Source of the DNA: Gracilibacter sp. BRH_c7a
Lineage (GTDB): Bacteria > Bacillota > Desulfitobacteriia > Desulfitobacteriales > Syntrophobotulaceae
Length of the DNA: 64,000 bases
Reading direction: 5' to 3'
NCBI GenBank assembly: GCA_001516055.1
Contig: LOEZ01000055.1
Coordinates: 1 to 64,000, forward strand
Shown here one piece after another: positions 1-8,874 of this stretch. Positions within the stretch are counted from its first letter, which is position 1. Each line of letters begins with the position of its first letter. The position numbers and the translations under genes are program-made. The notes under the pieces are model-generated. The model had not been told where the DNA came from and ran no database searches. It was given only the letters and a program-made list of their open reading frames with translations.

Positions 1-1242
1 ACGGTCGCCGGTTATTTATTGGCTAAAGAAGGCTTGGATGTCATGCTTGTGGAACGGGGCAATTACTCAGGAAGCAAGAATATGACCGGAGGACGTATTT
101 ATAGCCACAGCCTGGAAAGAATCATCCCTAACTTTGCCCTGGAGGCCCCTGTCGAACGTAAAATTACACGTGAAAAGATTAGCTTAATGACTGAAGAGAG
201 CAATGTTACCCTCGACTTTAGTTCAACTCGGTTAGGTGAACAAGGAAGTGATTCTTACTCCGTATTAAGAGGTGTTTTTGACCAGTGGTTAGCGAGTAAG
301 GCTGAGGATGCCGGGGTACAAATGGTCGCCGGAATTCGTGTCGATGACCTGATTGTCAGAGAAGGAAAAGTATGCGGAATTGTCGCCGGAGAAGATGAGA
401 TAGAAGCCGATGTGACCATCCTTGCAGATGGAGTGAATTCTCTCCTGGCTCAAAAGCTTGGATATCGGGGAGAACTGGCACCTCACCAAGTGGCGGTCGG
501 AGTTAAAGAAATCATCGAACTCCCCTCTGAAGTGATTGATGATCGTTTCAACTGCAGGAATGGAGAAGGAACGTCTTGGCTGTTTGCCGGCACACCTTCT
601 GCAGGAAAGGTTGGCGGAGGGTTCCTTTATACCAATAAGACAAGCATTTCTTTAGGTGTGGTCAGTACGTTAAGCGAATTAATTAAAGCTGATAAAACGC
701 TGCCACAGATGTTGGAAGATTTTAAAAACCATCCTTCCATTGGGCCTTTGCTTAAAGACGGAAAAATGATAGAGTATTCCGGCCACCTGGTTCCGGAGGG
801 CGGGCTTCATATGGTGCCAAAAATTATTGGGGATGGGGTACTCATCGTCGGAGACGCGGCTGGATTTTGCATCAATTTAGGATATGCTGTTCGGGGGATG
901 GACTTTGCTGTAGGCTCAGCAGAATGTGCGGCCAAAGCTATCCTCAAAGCCAAAGAAGCGCAAAACTTTAGTGCAGAGTTCCTTCAGTGCTATCAATCTT
1001 TCCTGGATGAAAGTTTTGTGATGAAAGATCTGAAACATTATAGGAATTTCCCGCATTTCTTAGAGGAAACTCCCAGGATTTTCGACGAATATCCGGGCAT
1101 GGCTGCAGATATTATGGTCGATCTGTTTGTTGTGACAGGTAATCCACCCCAACCCATGATGAAGATGATGATGAAACATGTGAAAAAAATAGGATTGCTT
1201 AATATTGCCAAGGATGGCTGGAAAGGGGTGCGTTCACTATGA
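1..1242 (+). CDS. fixC: FixC-type electron-transfer flavoprotein:quinone oxidoreductase (5' partial)
   Basis: FAD-dependent dehydrogenase of the FixC/ETF-QO family, which passes electrons from the electron-transfer flavoprotein FixAB to the membrane quinone pool together with the ferredoxin FixX. The reading frame is open from base 1. The residues TVAGYLLAKEG are the tail of the N-terminal Rossmann FAD motif, so the start codon and the GxGxxG part lie outside the window. The second FAD-binding motif is visible as VLIVGDAAGFCINLGYAVRG near residue 285. The stop codon overlaps the fixX start in an ATGA junction, showing translational coupling. FixAB would be expected just upstream. Family assignment is firm; the physiological donor is inferred from the acyl-CoA synthetase downstream. 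Confidence 0.93.
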   Translation, partial: TVAGYLLAKEGLDVMLVERGNYSGSKNMTGGRIYSHSLERIIPNFALEAPVERKITREKISLMTEESNVTLDFSSTRLGEQGSDSYSVLRGVFDQWLASKAEDAGVQMVAGIRVDDLIVREGKVCGIVAGEDEIEADVTILADGVNSLLAQKLGYRGELAPHQVAVGVKEIIELPSEVIDDRFNCRNGEGTSWLFAGTPSAGKVGGGFLYTNKTSISLGVVSTLSELIKADKTLPQMLEDFKNHPSIGPLLKDGKMIEYSGHLVPEGGLHMVPKIIGDGVLIVGDAAGFCINLGYAVRGMDFAVGSAECAAKAILKAKEAQNFSAEFLQCYQSFLDESFVMKDLKHYRNFPHFLEETPRIFDEYPGMAADIMVDLFVVTGNPPQPMMKMMMKHVKKIGLLNIAKDGWKGVRSL

Positions 1243-1532
1243 GAGTATTTAACACACTGAATGTAGACCAAAAGCTTGGGATAGATAAATTCCATGTGGA
1301 TGAAAATAATGCTCATATTATCTTAAAAGAAGAAATCGATATGGTCGAATATCAAAAATTAGTGATCGCCTGTCCCGCCGGGTTATATAAAGTAGATGAA
1401 AACGGCAATATCCAATTCGACTACGCCGGATGTTTGGAGTGTGGTACCTGCCGCGTATTATGCGGCAAAACAATATTGGAAAAATGGGAGTTTCCTCTGG
1501 GAACCATGGGTATCGAGTTCAGATGGGGATGA
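1239..1532 (+). CDS. fixX: FixX ferredoxin-like protein
   Basis: Small 97-residue ferredoxin-like partner of FixC that supplies an Fe-S cluster for electron transfer to quinone. The C-terminal half shows the cysteine cluster CLECGTCRVLC, preceded by a separate Cys in VIACPAGLY, as in FixX and bacterial ETF-QO C-terminal domains. The length matches FixX (about 95 residues). The ATG overlaps the fixC stop by four bases, so the two are translationally coupled and expected to be made in equal amounts. The protein ends with the typical FixX tail PLGTMGIEFRWG. Nothing looks broken. Confidence 0.93.
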   Translation: MRVFNTLNVDQKLGIDKFHVDENNAHIILKEEIDMVEYQKLVIACPAGLYKVDENGNIQFDYAGCLECGTCRVLCGKTILEKWEFPLGTMGIEFRWG

Positions 1533-1561
1533 TAATTTAGGTTTAAAAGAGAGGGATAAAG

Positions 1562-3097
1562 GTGTATAAAGGAGAAACCTTTCAAGGCCTTCTGGATTAC
1601 TGGGGAGAGAATCAACCAGATAGAGAAGCGGTCTTTGATGGCCTTCGAAGAATATCTTACAGTGAACTAAGAGAAGAGAGCGAAAGTCTGGCAATAACTT
1701 TATCACAAATGCACATCCAAAAGGGAGATAAAGTCCTCGTTTTTCTGCCAAACTGGCATGAATTTATTATTTTGTTTTTTGCGGTTGCAAAGATTGGAGC
1801 AATTCTTATTCCCGCTAATGTTGTTTTAGTGGAAAAAGAAGTGAACTATGGCATTGGAAGAGTCCGGCCGCGAATAATATTTGTTGCATCCAAGAAGCAA
1901 TTTGCTTTCTTAGAACCTTATAAAGAGTCCTGTGCTATTGTAACTGTTCGTTTTGAGGAAGCGGGATATTTATCATTCACAAAACTTGTAGAAAAGGGAA
2001 GAAACGGCCAAGCCGAGGAAATCCAGGTTTATCCGGAGGATGAATTTACAATTGTGTTTACTTCTGGATCGACGGGATATCCAAAAGGGGTAGAACTTAC
2101 GTATCGGAATCTATTCCAGTCAGCAAAAAATGTAGGGTACCGCTTAAATTGTACTAATGAAGAAACTTTTCTTGTCGCATTGCCTTGCTGCCACGTATTT
2201 TGTTTAGTAATTGGAATTTTAACGCCACTCTTCTTTGGCGGGAAAATTGTATTTATGGAGAAATTTAATCCTTTGGACGCCTTAGAACTTATAGAACAAG
2301 AAACAGTAACTGTTAATCTCGGTGTCCCTACAATGTATATCCGAGAACTTCAGGAGTTAAAGAATAATCAAAAGAATATAAGCTCATTAAGAACTGGTAT
2401 TGTTGCAGGTGCTATTTGTCCAGAGAATACCATACAGCAAATCCAGCAGGATCTTCATTGTGATGTTCTTATTGCTTATGGTTCGACGGAAACTGTAGCC
2501 GTATCAATGACTAGTTTTGCTGATGAAATGGTGAAACGCTGTCAGACTGTAGGTCGTCCGTTCGACGGAGTAGAAGTTAAAGTGATCAATAAGGATGGTG
2601 ATTTAGCAAAAATATGGGAAGTCGGTGAATTGTTTTATAAAGGTTATGGATTAATGAAGGGTTACTATGGCATGCCTGATAAATATATAGAATTAGTCGA
2701 TAAAAATGGTTGGTACCACACTGGAGATTTAGCCTCGATGGATGAATCAGGTTATATTAAAATAGTAGGAAGAAAGAACGACATGATTATTAGAGGCGGG
2801 TATAATATTTACCCTTCAGAAGTGGAAGAAGTCTATTTTAAATACCCGGCTGTTTTAGATATCTGTGTTTTGGGAATCCCCCATCAAATATTGGGGGAAC
2901 AAACTTATGCTTTTATACAATTAAGAGATAATGATGAAGAGACAACAGAATCATTAAGAGAGTATGCCAATGGAAGAATCGCAAAATATAAAATTCCTGA
3001 TAAAGTAATTTTAGTCAATAAAATACCTAAATTAGAGAACGGAAAAACAGATAAACAAGTACTAAAGGATATTTTTTTTCGCTTGGAAGAATCTTAA
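1562..3097 (+). CDS. AMP-forming acyl-CoA synthetase (ANL superfamily)
   Basis: A 511-residue adenylate-forming enzyme that activates a carboxylic acid to its acyl-CoA via an acyl-AMP intermediate. The AMP-binding P-loop-like motif reads FTSGSTGYPKGVEL near residue 168. The later signatures WYHTGDL and GRKNDMIIRGGYNIYPSEVEE mark the ATPase and hinge regions, and a lysine in the C-terminal ENGKTDKQVL segment fits the catalytic Lys of the family. It starts at a GTG about 30 bases after fixX. Placement next to fixCX suggests it feeds an acyl-CoA dehydrogenase route (CaiC-like or fatty-acid type). The substrate cannot be told from sequence. Confidence 0.9.
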   Translation: MYKGETFQGLLDYWGENQPDREAVFDGLRRISYSELREESESLAITLSQMHIQKGDKVLVFLPNWHEFIILFFAVAKIGAILIPANVVLVEKEVNYGIGRVRPRIIFVASKKQFAFLEPYKESCAIVTVRFEEAGYLSFTKLVEKGRNGQAEEIQVYPEDEFTIVFTSGSTGYPKGVELTYRNLFQSAKNVGYRLNCTNEETFLVALPCCHVFCLVIGILTPLFFGGKIVFMEKFNPLDALELIEQETVTVNLGVPTMYIRELQELKNNQKNISSLRTGIVAGAICPENTIQQIQQDLHCDVLIAYGSTETVAVSMTSFADEMVKRCQTVGRPFDGVEVKVINKDGDLAKIWEVGELFYKGYGLMKGYYGMPDKYIELVDKNGWYHTGDLASMDESGYIKIVGRKNDMIIRGGYNIYPSEVEEVYFKYPAVLDICVLGIPHQILGEQTYAFIQLRDNDEETTESLREYANGRIAKYKIPDKVILVNKIPKLENGKTDKQVLKDIFFRLEES

Positions 3098-3150
3098 TAG
3101 AAAATGGTTCTTCTGTTAAAGGCAATAACGTACAATATTGAGGTAATATT

Positions 3151-4119
3151 ATGGTTTGTGAAGTCTACCCAGGCATATATTTGAATGAAATTCCGCTTCC
3201 AGGCAACCCCTTGAAGTCATTAAACAGTTATATCTTAACTTCCAAACAAAGAAATCTTATTATCGATACGGGTTTCAATCTTAATGTATGTAAAGAACAA
3301 TTTATTAAGGGGGTTGAAAAGCTTCATATAGATCTTTGTCAAACAGATTTGGTCCTTACCCATATGCATTCGGATCATTCGGGGCTCGCCGATGATTTAA
3401 ACAAACTAGGAGTGAGAACATTTATCGGCAAAAAAGATGGGGAGTTAATGAATTTTGTTAGGATTTCAGGCCAATCAATCTACAAGTTTATGAATAACGC
3501 ACTTACCATTGGTGACGAAGATTTTAGCACTTTTAAACTTGAATTTGGCAAAAGCATCAAAGAGCCACTTCAATATATTCCCCTAACCGAAGGCGATATT
3601 ATCCCGATTGGGTCTTATTTACTGGAAGTAATTAATATTCCAGGGCATACACCAGGACATATCGGTCTATATGAAAGGAACCATAAGTTATTCTTCTGCG
3701 GAGATCAGATTCTAAATGAAATTACACCGAATATCACTTTTTACGGCTATGATCAAGATGTCCTCGGATTTTATCTGGATAGTCTTGATATAATTAGCGA
3801 ACTGAATGTTGATTATGTCTTTCCTGGCCACAGAACCATTATCAGAAACCATAGCCAAAGGATAAAAGAATTGAAGATGCACCATCAGGAGCGTCTTTCT
3901 GAAATAATCAATATTCTAGGAAAGGGCAAAAAAACAGTAAGTGAGACTGCATCCGAAATGCAATGGGGCGTGAGTTATAATAAATGGGAGGACTTTCCGC
4001 AAACCCAGAAATGGTTTGCTTCTGGTGAAGCTATGGCTCATTTGGAACATTTGGCGTTCAGGGGTATTGCTCAAAGAGTAAAGGACAATAATGGGTTAAT
4101 CTACTACAAGATAAAGTAG
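3151..4119 (+). CDS. MBL-fold metallo-hydrolase
   Basis: Metallo-beta-lactamase-fold hydrolase of 322 residues with a complete dinuclear metal site: THMHSDHSG (HxHxDH) near residue 70, the second-shell His in GHTPGHIG, CGDQIL for the bridging Asp, and FPGHRT for the last His. A C-terminal extension of about 80 residues looks like the small helical domain found in MBL hydrolases that act on thioester or ester compounds. A GAGGT ribosome site precedes the ATG. It follows the acyl-CoA synthetase by 53 bases on the same strand, so a role in hydrolysing an acyl-CoA or related ester is plausible but not shown. Confidence 0.85.
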   Translation: MVCEVYPGIYLNEIPLPGNPLKSLNSYILTSKQRNLIIDTGFNLNVCKEQFIKGVEKLHIDLCQTDLVLTHMHSDHSGLADDLNKLGVRTFIGKKDGELMNFVRISGQSIYKFMNNALTIGDEDFSTFKLEFGKSIKEPLQYIPLTEGDIIPIGSYLLEVINIPGHTPGHIGLYERNHKLFFCGDQILNEITPNITFYGYDQDVLGFYLDSLDIISELNVDYVFPGHRTIIRNHSQRIKELKMHHQERLSEIINILGKGKKTVSETASEMQWGVSYNKWEDFPQTQKWFASGEAMAHLEHLAFRGIAQRVKDNNGLIYYKIK

Positions 4120-4177
4120 TATTTATTATATTGAACTTAACCATGTTAGTTAAGTGATTTTCATATAATGTTATATT

Positions 4178-4221
4178 GAGCCATTATGAAACGAACTAGT
4201 AATTTCGTTTCATAATGGCTC
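4178..4221 (+). terminator. Strong hairpin after the MBL gene
   Basis: A perfect 18-bp inverted repeat (4178-4195 pairs with 4204-4221, 8-base loop) lies 59 bases after the MBL stop and is followed by CTATTTTAT. The stem is long and only moderately GC-rich, and the U-tract is weak. It most likely ends the fixCX-acyl-CoA synthetase-MBL transcript, though a stem this long and perfect could also be a mobile-element scar. Confidence 0.6.
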
Positions 4222-4471
4222 CTATTTTATAATAATTGTTTGTTATAAGAGTAAAGCGAATTTTAGATCCATAAAGCCAGTACCTTAAAGTATTTGAAAT
4301 TTTTACAGAAATCGGAAAAAGAGTAATTTAACCTGGGATATCAATACGATGGGGTAGGGGAGATAAGCACTTTAAAGCGAGGAATAAAATTTTGAAATCA
4401 AAAGATTATAAGGATTTTTAGATGAAGAAGAATAATAAGAAGATATTATATGTGAAATATAGTGCATGTAA

Positions 4472-4500
4472 AAGGGGACATATCCAATAAACTAATGTTT
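4472..4500 (+). repeat. GGGGAC-type repeat arm, partner of the hairpin at 40789
   Basis: This segment (AAGGGGACATATCC followed by AATAAACTAATG) is close to the left arm and loop of the long hairpin at 40789-40830 (AAGGGGACGTATCG then AAAACTAAAG). The right arm is missing or decayed here. It looks like a degenerate copy of a dispersed intergenic palindromic repeat. Confidence 0.4.
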
Positions 4501-5043
4501 TTTGAATTTATTTGTGCTTATCTAATAATATCTATTGCTAGACTACTTAGCATTTAAAATAATAGTTTCTTAAACAATACAAAATATAAACTCAACTTCC
4601 AATATTATACTTTAATCGTTTATTCGTCATGTTGAAAACACCAGAGTAGCTAAGCAATTATATAGTTATACAGTTATTAAACAGCATAGTTAATGCAGCA
4701 CAATTTATAGACCAGGTAAAACCATTCATTAAGGAAGAATTATAAACGCCTCACAGGGAAAATATAAGGCTGGTATTAAGATGTAAATTAAAAATATTTA
4801 TGAACCCCGGCTCAGAACAAAAGTGCAATTAACAAAAAAATATTTCTATCTCCGCTATCTACTTTACATAATATTTATTATAGGACGCAATAAATTTATA
4901 ATGCAATCAAAAAGTATTATTTGAGATCGTTCAGGTTAGGTTAACTAAATACGTATTCACATCTAGAAACACAACTCCATCTAAAATTCATTTACATGTT
5001 AGCTACCCTTCCCTGTTCCTCAACATTGACAAGTATATACAAT

Positions 5044-5068
5044 AGCAGCCCTCTTATAGAAGGCTGCT
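5044..5068 (-). terminator. Terminator of the lipoprotein cluster
   Basis: Read on the minus strand, AGCAGCC-TTCT pairs with AGAG-GGCTGCT around a 3-base loop, giving an 11-bp stem with one G-U pair. It is followed by AUUGUAUAUACUU. It lies about 45 bases beyond the stop of the last lipoprotein gene. The U-tract is interrupted, so strength is uncertain. Confidence 0.65.
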
Positions 5069-5113
5069 AAAGATTTTATAGTAGATGTTTTTCATGGGGA
5101 TATCAAAATCTGA

Positions 5114-6772
5114 TTAGAATGGTAATTTAATGGCATATACCTTATTCTCTTCATTCATCTCCGTAAACGGTATCCTATAGGTCTTGCCGGAAAAATCTTG
5201 GAATGTGATCTCATCGACAGAAGAGTCTGCCGGAAAACTGCTTAAGACTTCAATGTACGCATCCTCAATTGTGTCAGCAACTTTATATTCTGTATATGCC
5301 GCGTTCATATCCGATTTGGTTCGGAACTTAACATTATGGATCGTACCCGCTACCGCTATATTGTAAGGAGTATTATTGTTGGAGTAAGCCGGGTTTTCAA
5401 AGCTCATGCCATATCTGAAAGGATATTTACCGGTTTCAGCAGGGTAATTTTGAATAACTACACAATAATAGCGTGGATATTCCACATTATACCCATGAAT
5501 TGATTCTTGCAGCGATTTTTCATCTACTCCATTGGAATCCATCTCAAAGGTGTATAGCTCAACACTTGTTGTCTTGGTTGGTGCCTGGTTGGGAGATGTA
5601 CTTTGCTCTGGAGTTTGCTGGGAAGAACTGCTTTGATTGAGTTTGGCATCAACCTGAGACTGCCAATCGCCTGATTCCTCTAGAACTACTAGCTGCTCTC
5701 CACCAGGGGTAACCACTTGATAAACCATGGTTGGTTTCCCTGCACTATCTAAAGAATTCAGTTCGAGAACAATATGATCAGCGTAAGGACCATGGCTACT
5801 ATTTAAGATTGTAACCAAAGCACCTTCTTCAAAATAAGAATCCTCAAACGTATTCAGATCAACAACACGTGTACGATAGTTATTCGCACCATAGCCACTG
5901 GAGCGGTTAAAGGTGTTATCTGTTGAATAATACACTTTCGTTCCATCATTGGACACTGTGGGATAGTGAATTGCAGCTATTGAATTCGTCCAGTCTTCGT
6001 CACGATCAACTGATTGTACCAATAATCTTTTTTGTCCATTTGTATATACCATAGATAAATAATGGACAGGAACACCTTTTGTTACCTCTTTAGTTTTATC
6101 TTCTTCAATAAGAAGCTCGAATCCGTTTCCTCCAGCATAAGTTCCTAGCTCCATTCGCCCATTATCAGGAGCGATATTTTCAGGTTCGTTTTCAGTTTGG
6201 GCTTGGGTTTCAGTTCCGAGTTCTATTTCATTGCCATCCTTAACCGCAATGAGGGCATACTTTTTTGCAAATTCATCATTAGGTGCTAATTGAATTTTAT
6301 ATCGATTTTGGTTAATCCATAATCCACAATATACATTTGGCTTCCCTCCAGGAGCGTTGGTGAAGGTTAATAACGTGTTGCTTATCTTGTTTGCTATTTC
6401 TTTAGCATCTCCACCACCACCTGTTTGATACTCTCCTGTTACGAACTCCAAGTCTTGGGCTTCACCGAATATCGCTACGGTGTAGGTCGAGCTACCACCG
6501 CCAATATTAATTTCCTTTTTCTCCAGCTTGTCGAGATACTTCCCTGCGTAATCTTTTACTGCAACAAAATCATAGTCATCTAAAACTACTTCTACACCAG
6601 CAAGGGTTTCTACCATTGGTGATACGTCCGGTTGGTCCGTTTGGTTCGTTTGGTTCGTTTGGTTCGCTTGTTCATTAGGGTCTTCGGGTTTAGGTCCGGA
6701 AGCTTCCTGGGAGCAGCCGGCTAAAAATACTACCATAAGAATCATACAGATAATCGTGAATAATTTCTTCAT
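5114..6772 (-). CDS. Lipoprotein A of the tandem cluster
   Basis: A 552-residue predicted lipoprotein with a lipobox ending FLAGC at Cys20, so it should be anchored to the outer face of the cytoplasmic membrane. After the Cys comes a low-complexity linker with an NQT repeat (residues about 36-48) coded by 9-base tandem repeats. The middle part (about 200-370) has beta-rich stretches such as YTNGQKRLLVQSVD and SNDGTKVYYSTD, like the blades of a propeller or PQQ-type fold. The C-terminal 150 residues end in KLPF and resemble in layout the end of lipoprotein D, which also ends in LPF. No enzyme motif is recognised. It is the last gene of the cluster and lacks the KSEEELRAE linker of its neighbours. 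Confidence 0.75.
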   Translation of the reverse strand: MKKLFTIICMILMVVFLAGCSQEASGPKPEDPNEQANQTNQTNQTDQPDVSPMVETLAGVEVVLDDYDFVAVKDYAGKYLDKLEKKEINIGGGSSTYTVAIFGEAQDLEFVTGEYQTGGGGDAKEIANKISNTLLTFTNAPGGKPNVYCGLWINQNRYKIQLAPNDEFAKKYALIAVKDGNEIELGTETQAQTENEPENIAPDNGRMELGTYAGGNGFELLIEEDKTKEVTKGVPVHYLSMVYTNGQKRLLVQSVDRDEDWTNSIAAIHYPTVSNDGTKVYYSTDNTFNRSSGYGANNYRTRVVDLNTFEDSYFEEGALVTILNSSHGPYADHIVLELNSLDSAGKPTMVYQVVTPGGEQLVVLEESGDWQSQVDAKLNQSSSSQQTPEQSTSPNQAPTKTTSVELYTFEMDSNGVDEKSLQESIHGYNVEYPRYYCVVIQNYPAETGKYPFRYGMSFENPAYSNNNTPYNIAVAGTIHNVKFRTKSDMNAAYTEYKVADTIEDAYIEVLSSFPADSSVDEITFQDFSGKTYRIPFTEMNEENKVYAIKLPF

Positions 6773-6828
6773 AAAACTACCTCTCTTTTCTACTTAGATT
6801 TAAATAATGAAAAGGTTGATCCCATTTG

Positions 6829-7971
6829 TCATAACGCTTTCCATTCCACATAGAAGATTTCCATGGTTTGTAAGTCTATATAGTATTTGATCTCACCATC
6901 TCCGCCTTCTTTGGTTATTTCATAAAAATAGATCTTAGCACCGTCTTTTTCCGCTCTTGATACATAAAAACTAGTTTCTGGTCTCTTGAGGAGTGCTTCC
7001 GGATAAGTAACCATATAGAATTCTTCAGCTTTGATCAGTGTCTCTGTTTTCCCGTTATAGCTGATATTGAGACTGTCGTCTTCTGCCTGACAGGTATAGT
7101 TATTGATAAAATCATCGTTGATTGGAAAGCTTACTTTTAATTCCTTTACCCTTTCTTCCCCTTCTACATAATTGATCTTTACAGGTAACACAAGGGTGGT
7201 TTTCCATACGTTCTCATTATCAAAGAGCTTAAGCTGAGCCGGGTCCTCAATATATACCTGCGCATATCCCTTTTCAAGTGCTTCGAAGGAATTAAAAGGT
7301 TTATCCATGGAGGTATAGTGAACGTTAGGTATGATAATAGGATCTAATGAATGGTACTCTGGTGCCTCATTTGGATAAATCATATCCAGGGCTTTTTTGA
7401 GCTTAGCGGCGATATCCGGATGGATAGTGAGTGTAAATTGATCGTGATACACGCCATCTGTTGATGAGGCCCAATATCTCATAGCAAGCGTGAGTAACTC
7501 TGTATTTTCTAATTTCTTCAGAGTTTCTAGTAAGTACTGGTCTCCATTCAAATTGACTGGAATACTGCCGTTCTCAGGTACGTATTCTTCATAAGACAAG
7601 CTCATAATGATAGGTTCATAAACCTGGTACATTTGTTCCCGCATTTTATCAACGGTCTTTTGAGCAAACTCTTTTTTCATATCTTCAGAAAAACCATCAT
7701 AGTTTTCGTCAAAGTACTCTATAACAGGTGTTAGGTGAGTTCCGTCATATACGTCTTCAAATGTCTTCAGGGTCCGAGTCTCATCTTTTGGGTCTTGTTC
7801 GTCTTCCTGCTTAGCTTGTTGTTCCTGATCTTTATTCGCTTCTGCTTCCATTTCGGCTTTGATCTCTGCTCTGAGTTCCTCTTCTGATTTTTGACTTGAG
7901 GCTTGCTCCGAACAGCCTGCTAAGGATACCAGCAGGAAGACGATGCAGATTATGGATAACGCTTTTTTCAT
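6829..7971 (-). CDS. Lipoprotein B of the tandem cluster
   Basis: A 380-residue predicted lipoprotein (lipobox SLAGC, Cys20). Directly after the Cys it carries the cluster's shared module KSEEELRAEIKAEMEAEA followed by a Gln/Glu/Asp-rich linker, a short charged helix that probably lifts the outer domain off the membrane. The remaining 300 residues are a mixed alpha/beta domain I do not recognise. It shows no catalytic motif and no repeats. It lies 83 bases downstream of lipoprotein C and 56 bases upstream of lipoprotein A on the same strand. A sensing, binding or cell-wall role is possible but not supported by any motif. Confidence 0.75.
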   Translation of the reverse strand: MKKALSIICIVFLLVSLAGCSEQASSQKSEEELRAEIKAEMEAEANKDQEQQAKQEDEQDPKDETRTLKTFEDVYDGTHLTPVIEYFDENYDGFSEDMKKEFAQKTVDKMREQMYQVYEPIIMSLSYEEYVPENGSIPVNLNGDQYLLETLKKLENTELLTLAMRYWASSTDGVYHDQFTLTIHPDIAAKLKKALDMIYPNEAPEYHSLDPIIIPNVHYTSMDKPFNSFEALEKGYAQVYIEDPAQLKLFDNENVWKTTLVLPVKINYVEGEERVKELKVSFPINDDFINNYTCQAEDDSLNISYNGKTETLIKAEEFYMVTYPEALLKRPETSFYVSRAEKDGAKIYFYEITKEGGDGEIKYYIDLQTMEIFYVEWKAL

Positions 7972-8054
7972 GTAGCTTCCCCCTCCCTTTCTTTGTCTTT
8001 GTTTAAATTCATATTAGCTTGTTTAGGTGAAGGATTAGCAACCCAGGGAGTGGT

Positions 8055-8729
8055 TTAAATTCTTTTAAATGTGTCCATTATTTCTTCTAATAAAATATAA
8101 CCCTCATCCTCTTCATATAACGATTCTGATGATTCTAAAAATTTATATCCGCTTAACATTAAGACAAATTCTTCATTATATTCATAAATATCATTTAATA
8201 TAACAGCTGCACCTTCTTGACCATCTATAACATTAATAACACGAAGCCCATTATTTATTTTTACGCTTTTACTTGAAACAATATCTGGACTTTTTAAATA
8301 CCCTTGACTATCTTCATTAGTTAATAAAATAAATCCTATTTTTAAGTACTTTGAGTAGTCTTCATTATTATTAATATCTCCACCTATCTGAGGAGTATCT
8401 CCGGGCTCTGACCACACGTCATTTTTCCAATCTTCAGGATATTCGGTTTGGAATTTCAAATTTTCATTTGTATACGAAGTCCATCCGTCTTTTGGTTTTT
8501 GCTCGGGTTCTTGTTTATCGTTTTGTCCTTGATCTTTCTTAGCTTCAGCTTCCATCTCAGCCTTGAGTTCTGCTTTTAACTCTTCTTTAAGTTTCGCTTC
8601 TGCTTCCATCTCTGTTTTAATCTCTGCTCTAAGTTCTTCCTCTGATTTTTGACTCGAGGCTGGCGTGGAACAGCCTGCTAGTGTAATCAGCATTAACGCA
8701 ACACACAAAATTGTTATTATTTTTCTCAC
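8055..8729 (-). CDS. Lipoprotein C, PsbP/Mog1-like outer domain
   Basis: A 224-residue predicted lipoprotein (lipobox TLAGC, Cys20) with the shared KSEEELRAEIKTEMEAEA module, here extended by a second copy-like KEELKAELKAEMEAEAKKD segment, so the charged helix is about twice as long. The outer domain (about residue 80 onward) begins WTSYTNENLKFQTEYPEDW, which fits the start of PsbP/Mog1-like domains common in small Firmicutes lipoproteins. No enzymatic residues are visible. It lies between lipoproteins D and B in the same direction. The domain call is by pattern only. Confidence 0.72.
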   Translation of the reverse strand: MRKIITILCVALMLITLAGCSTPASSQKSEEELRAEIKTEMEAEAKLKEELKAELKAEMEAEAKKDQGQNDKQEPEQKPKDGWTSYTNENLKFQTEYPEDWKNDVWSEPGDTPQIGGDINNNEDYSKYLKIGFILLTNEDSQGYLKSPDIVSSKSVKINNGLRVINVIDGQEGAAVILNDIYEYNEEFVLMLSGYKFLESSESLYEEDEGYILLEEIMDTFKRI

Positions 8730-8874
8730 AACAAACTTCCTCTTCTATTTTTTCATTTTATTTTGACGTAAGAATTTAAGAGTTAGAAAACAATCTATTA
8801 CTTAACGATATCTAACTGCTCTTTGAATAGTTATATATTTCAGATATCAATCGTGTATTTCTATACTGAAAATT

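Larger units (their letters stand above)
4120..5113. other. AT-rich non-coding stretch of about 1 kb
   Basis: No coding frame of useful length is seen on either strand. The region holds a strong perfect inverted repeat right after the MBL gene, a GGGGAC-type repeat arm at 4472-4500 and the terminator of the lipoprotein cluster at 5044-5068. The rest is AT-rich with many stop codons. It separates the fix-type module from the lipoprotein island and may be decayed DNA from an old insertion, but no recognisable gene remnant is visible. Confidence 0.6.

Noticed and set aside
8807-8848. GATATCT/AGATATC inverted repeat between lipoproteins D and C
   Set aside because: A 7-bp AT-rich stem with a long loop and no U-tract; it may be chance.
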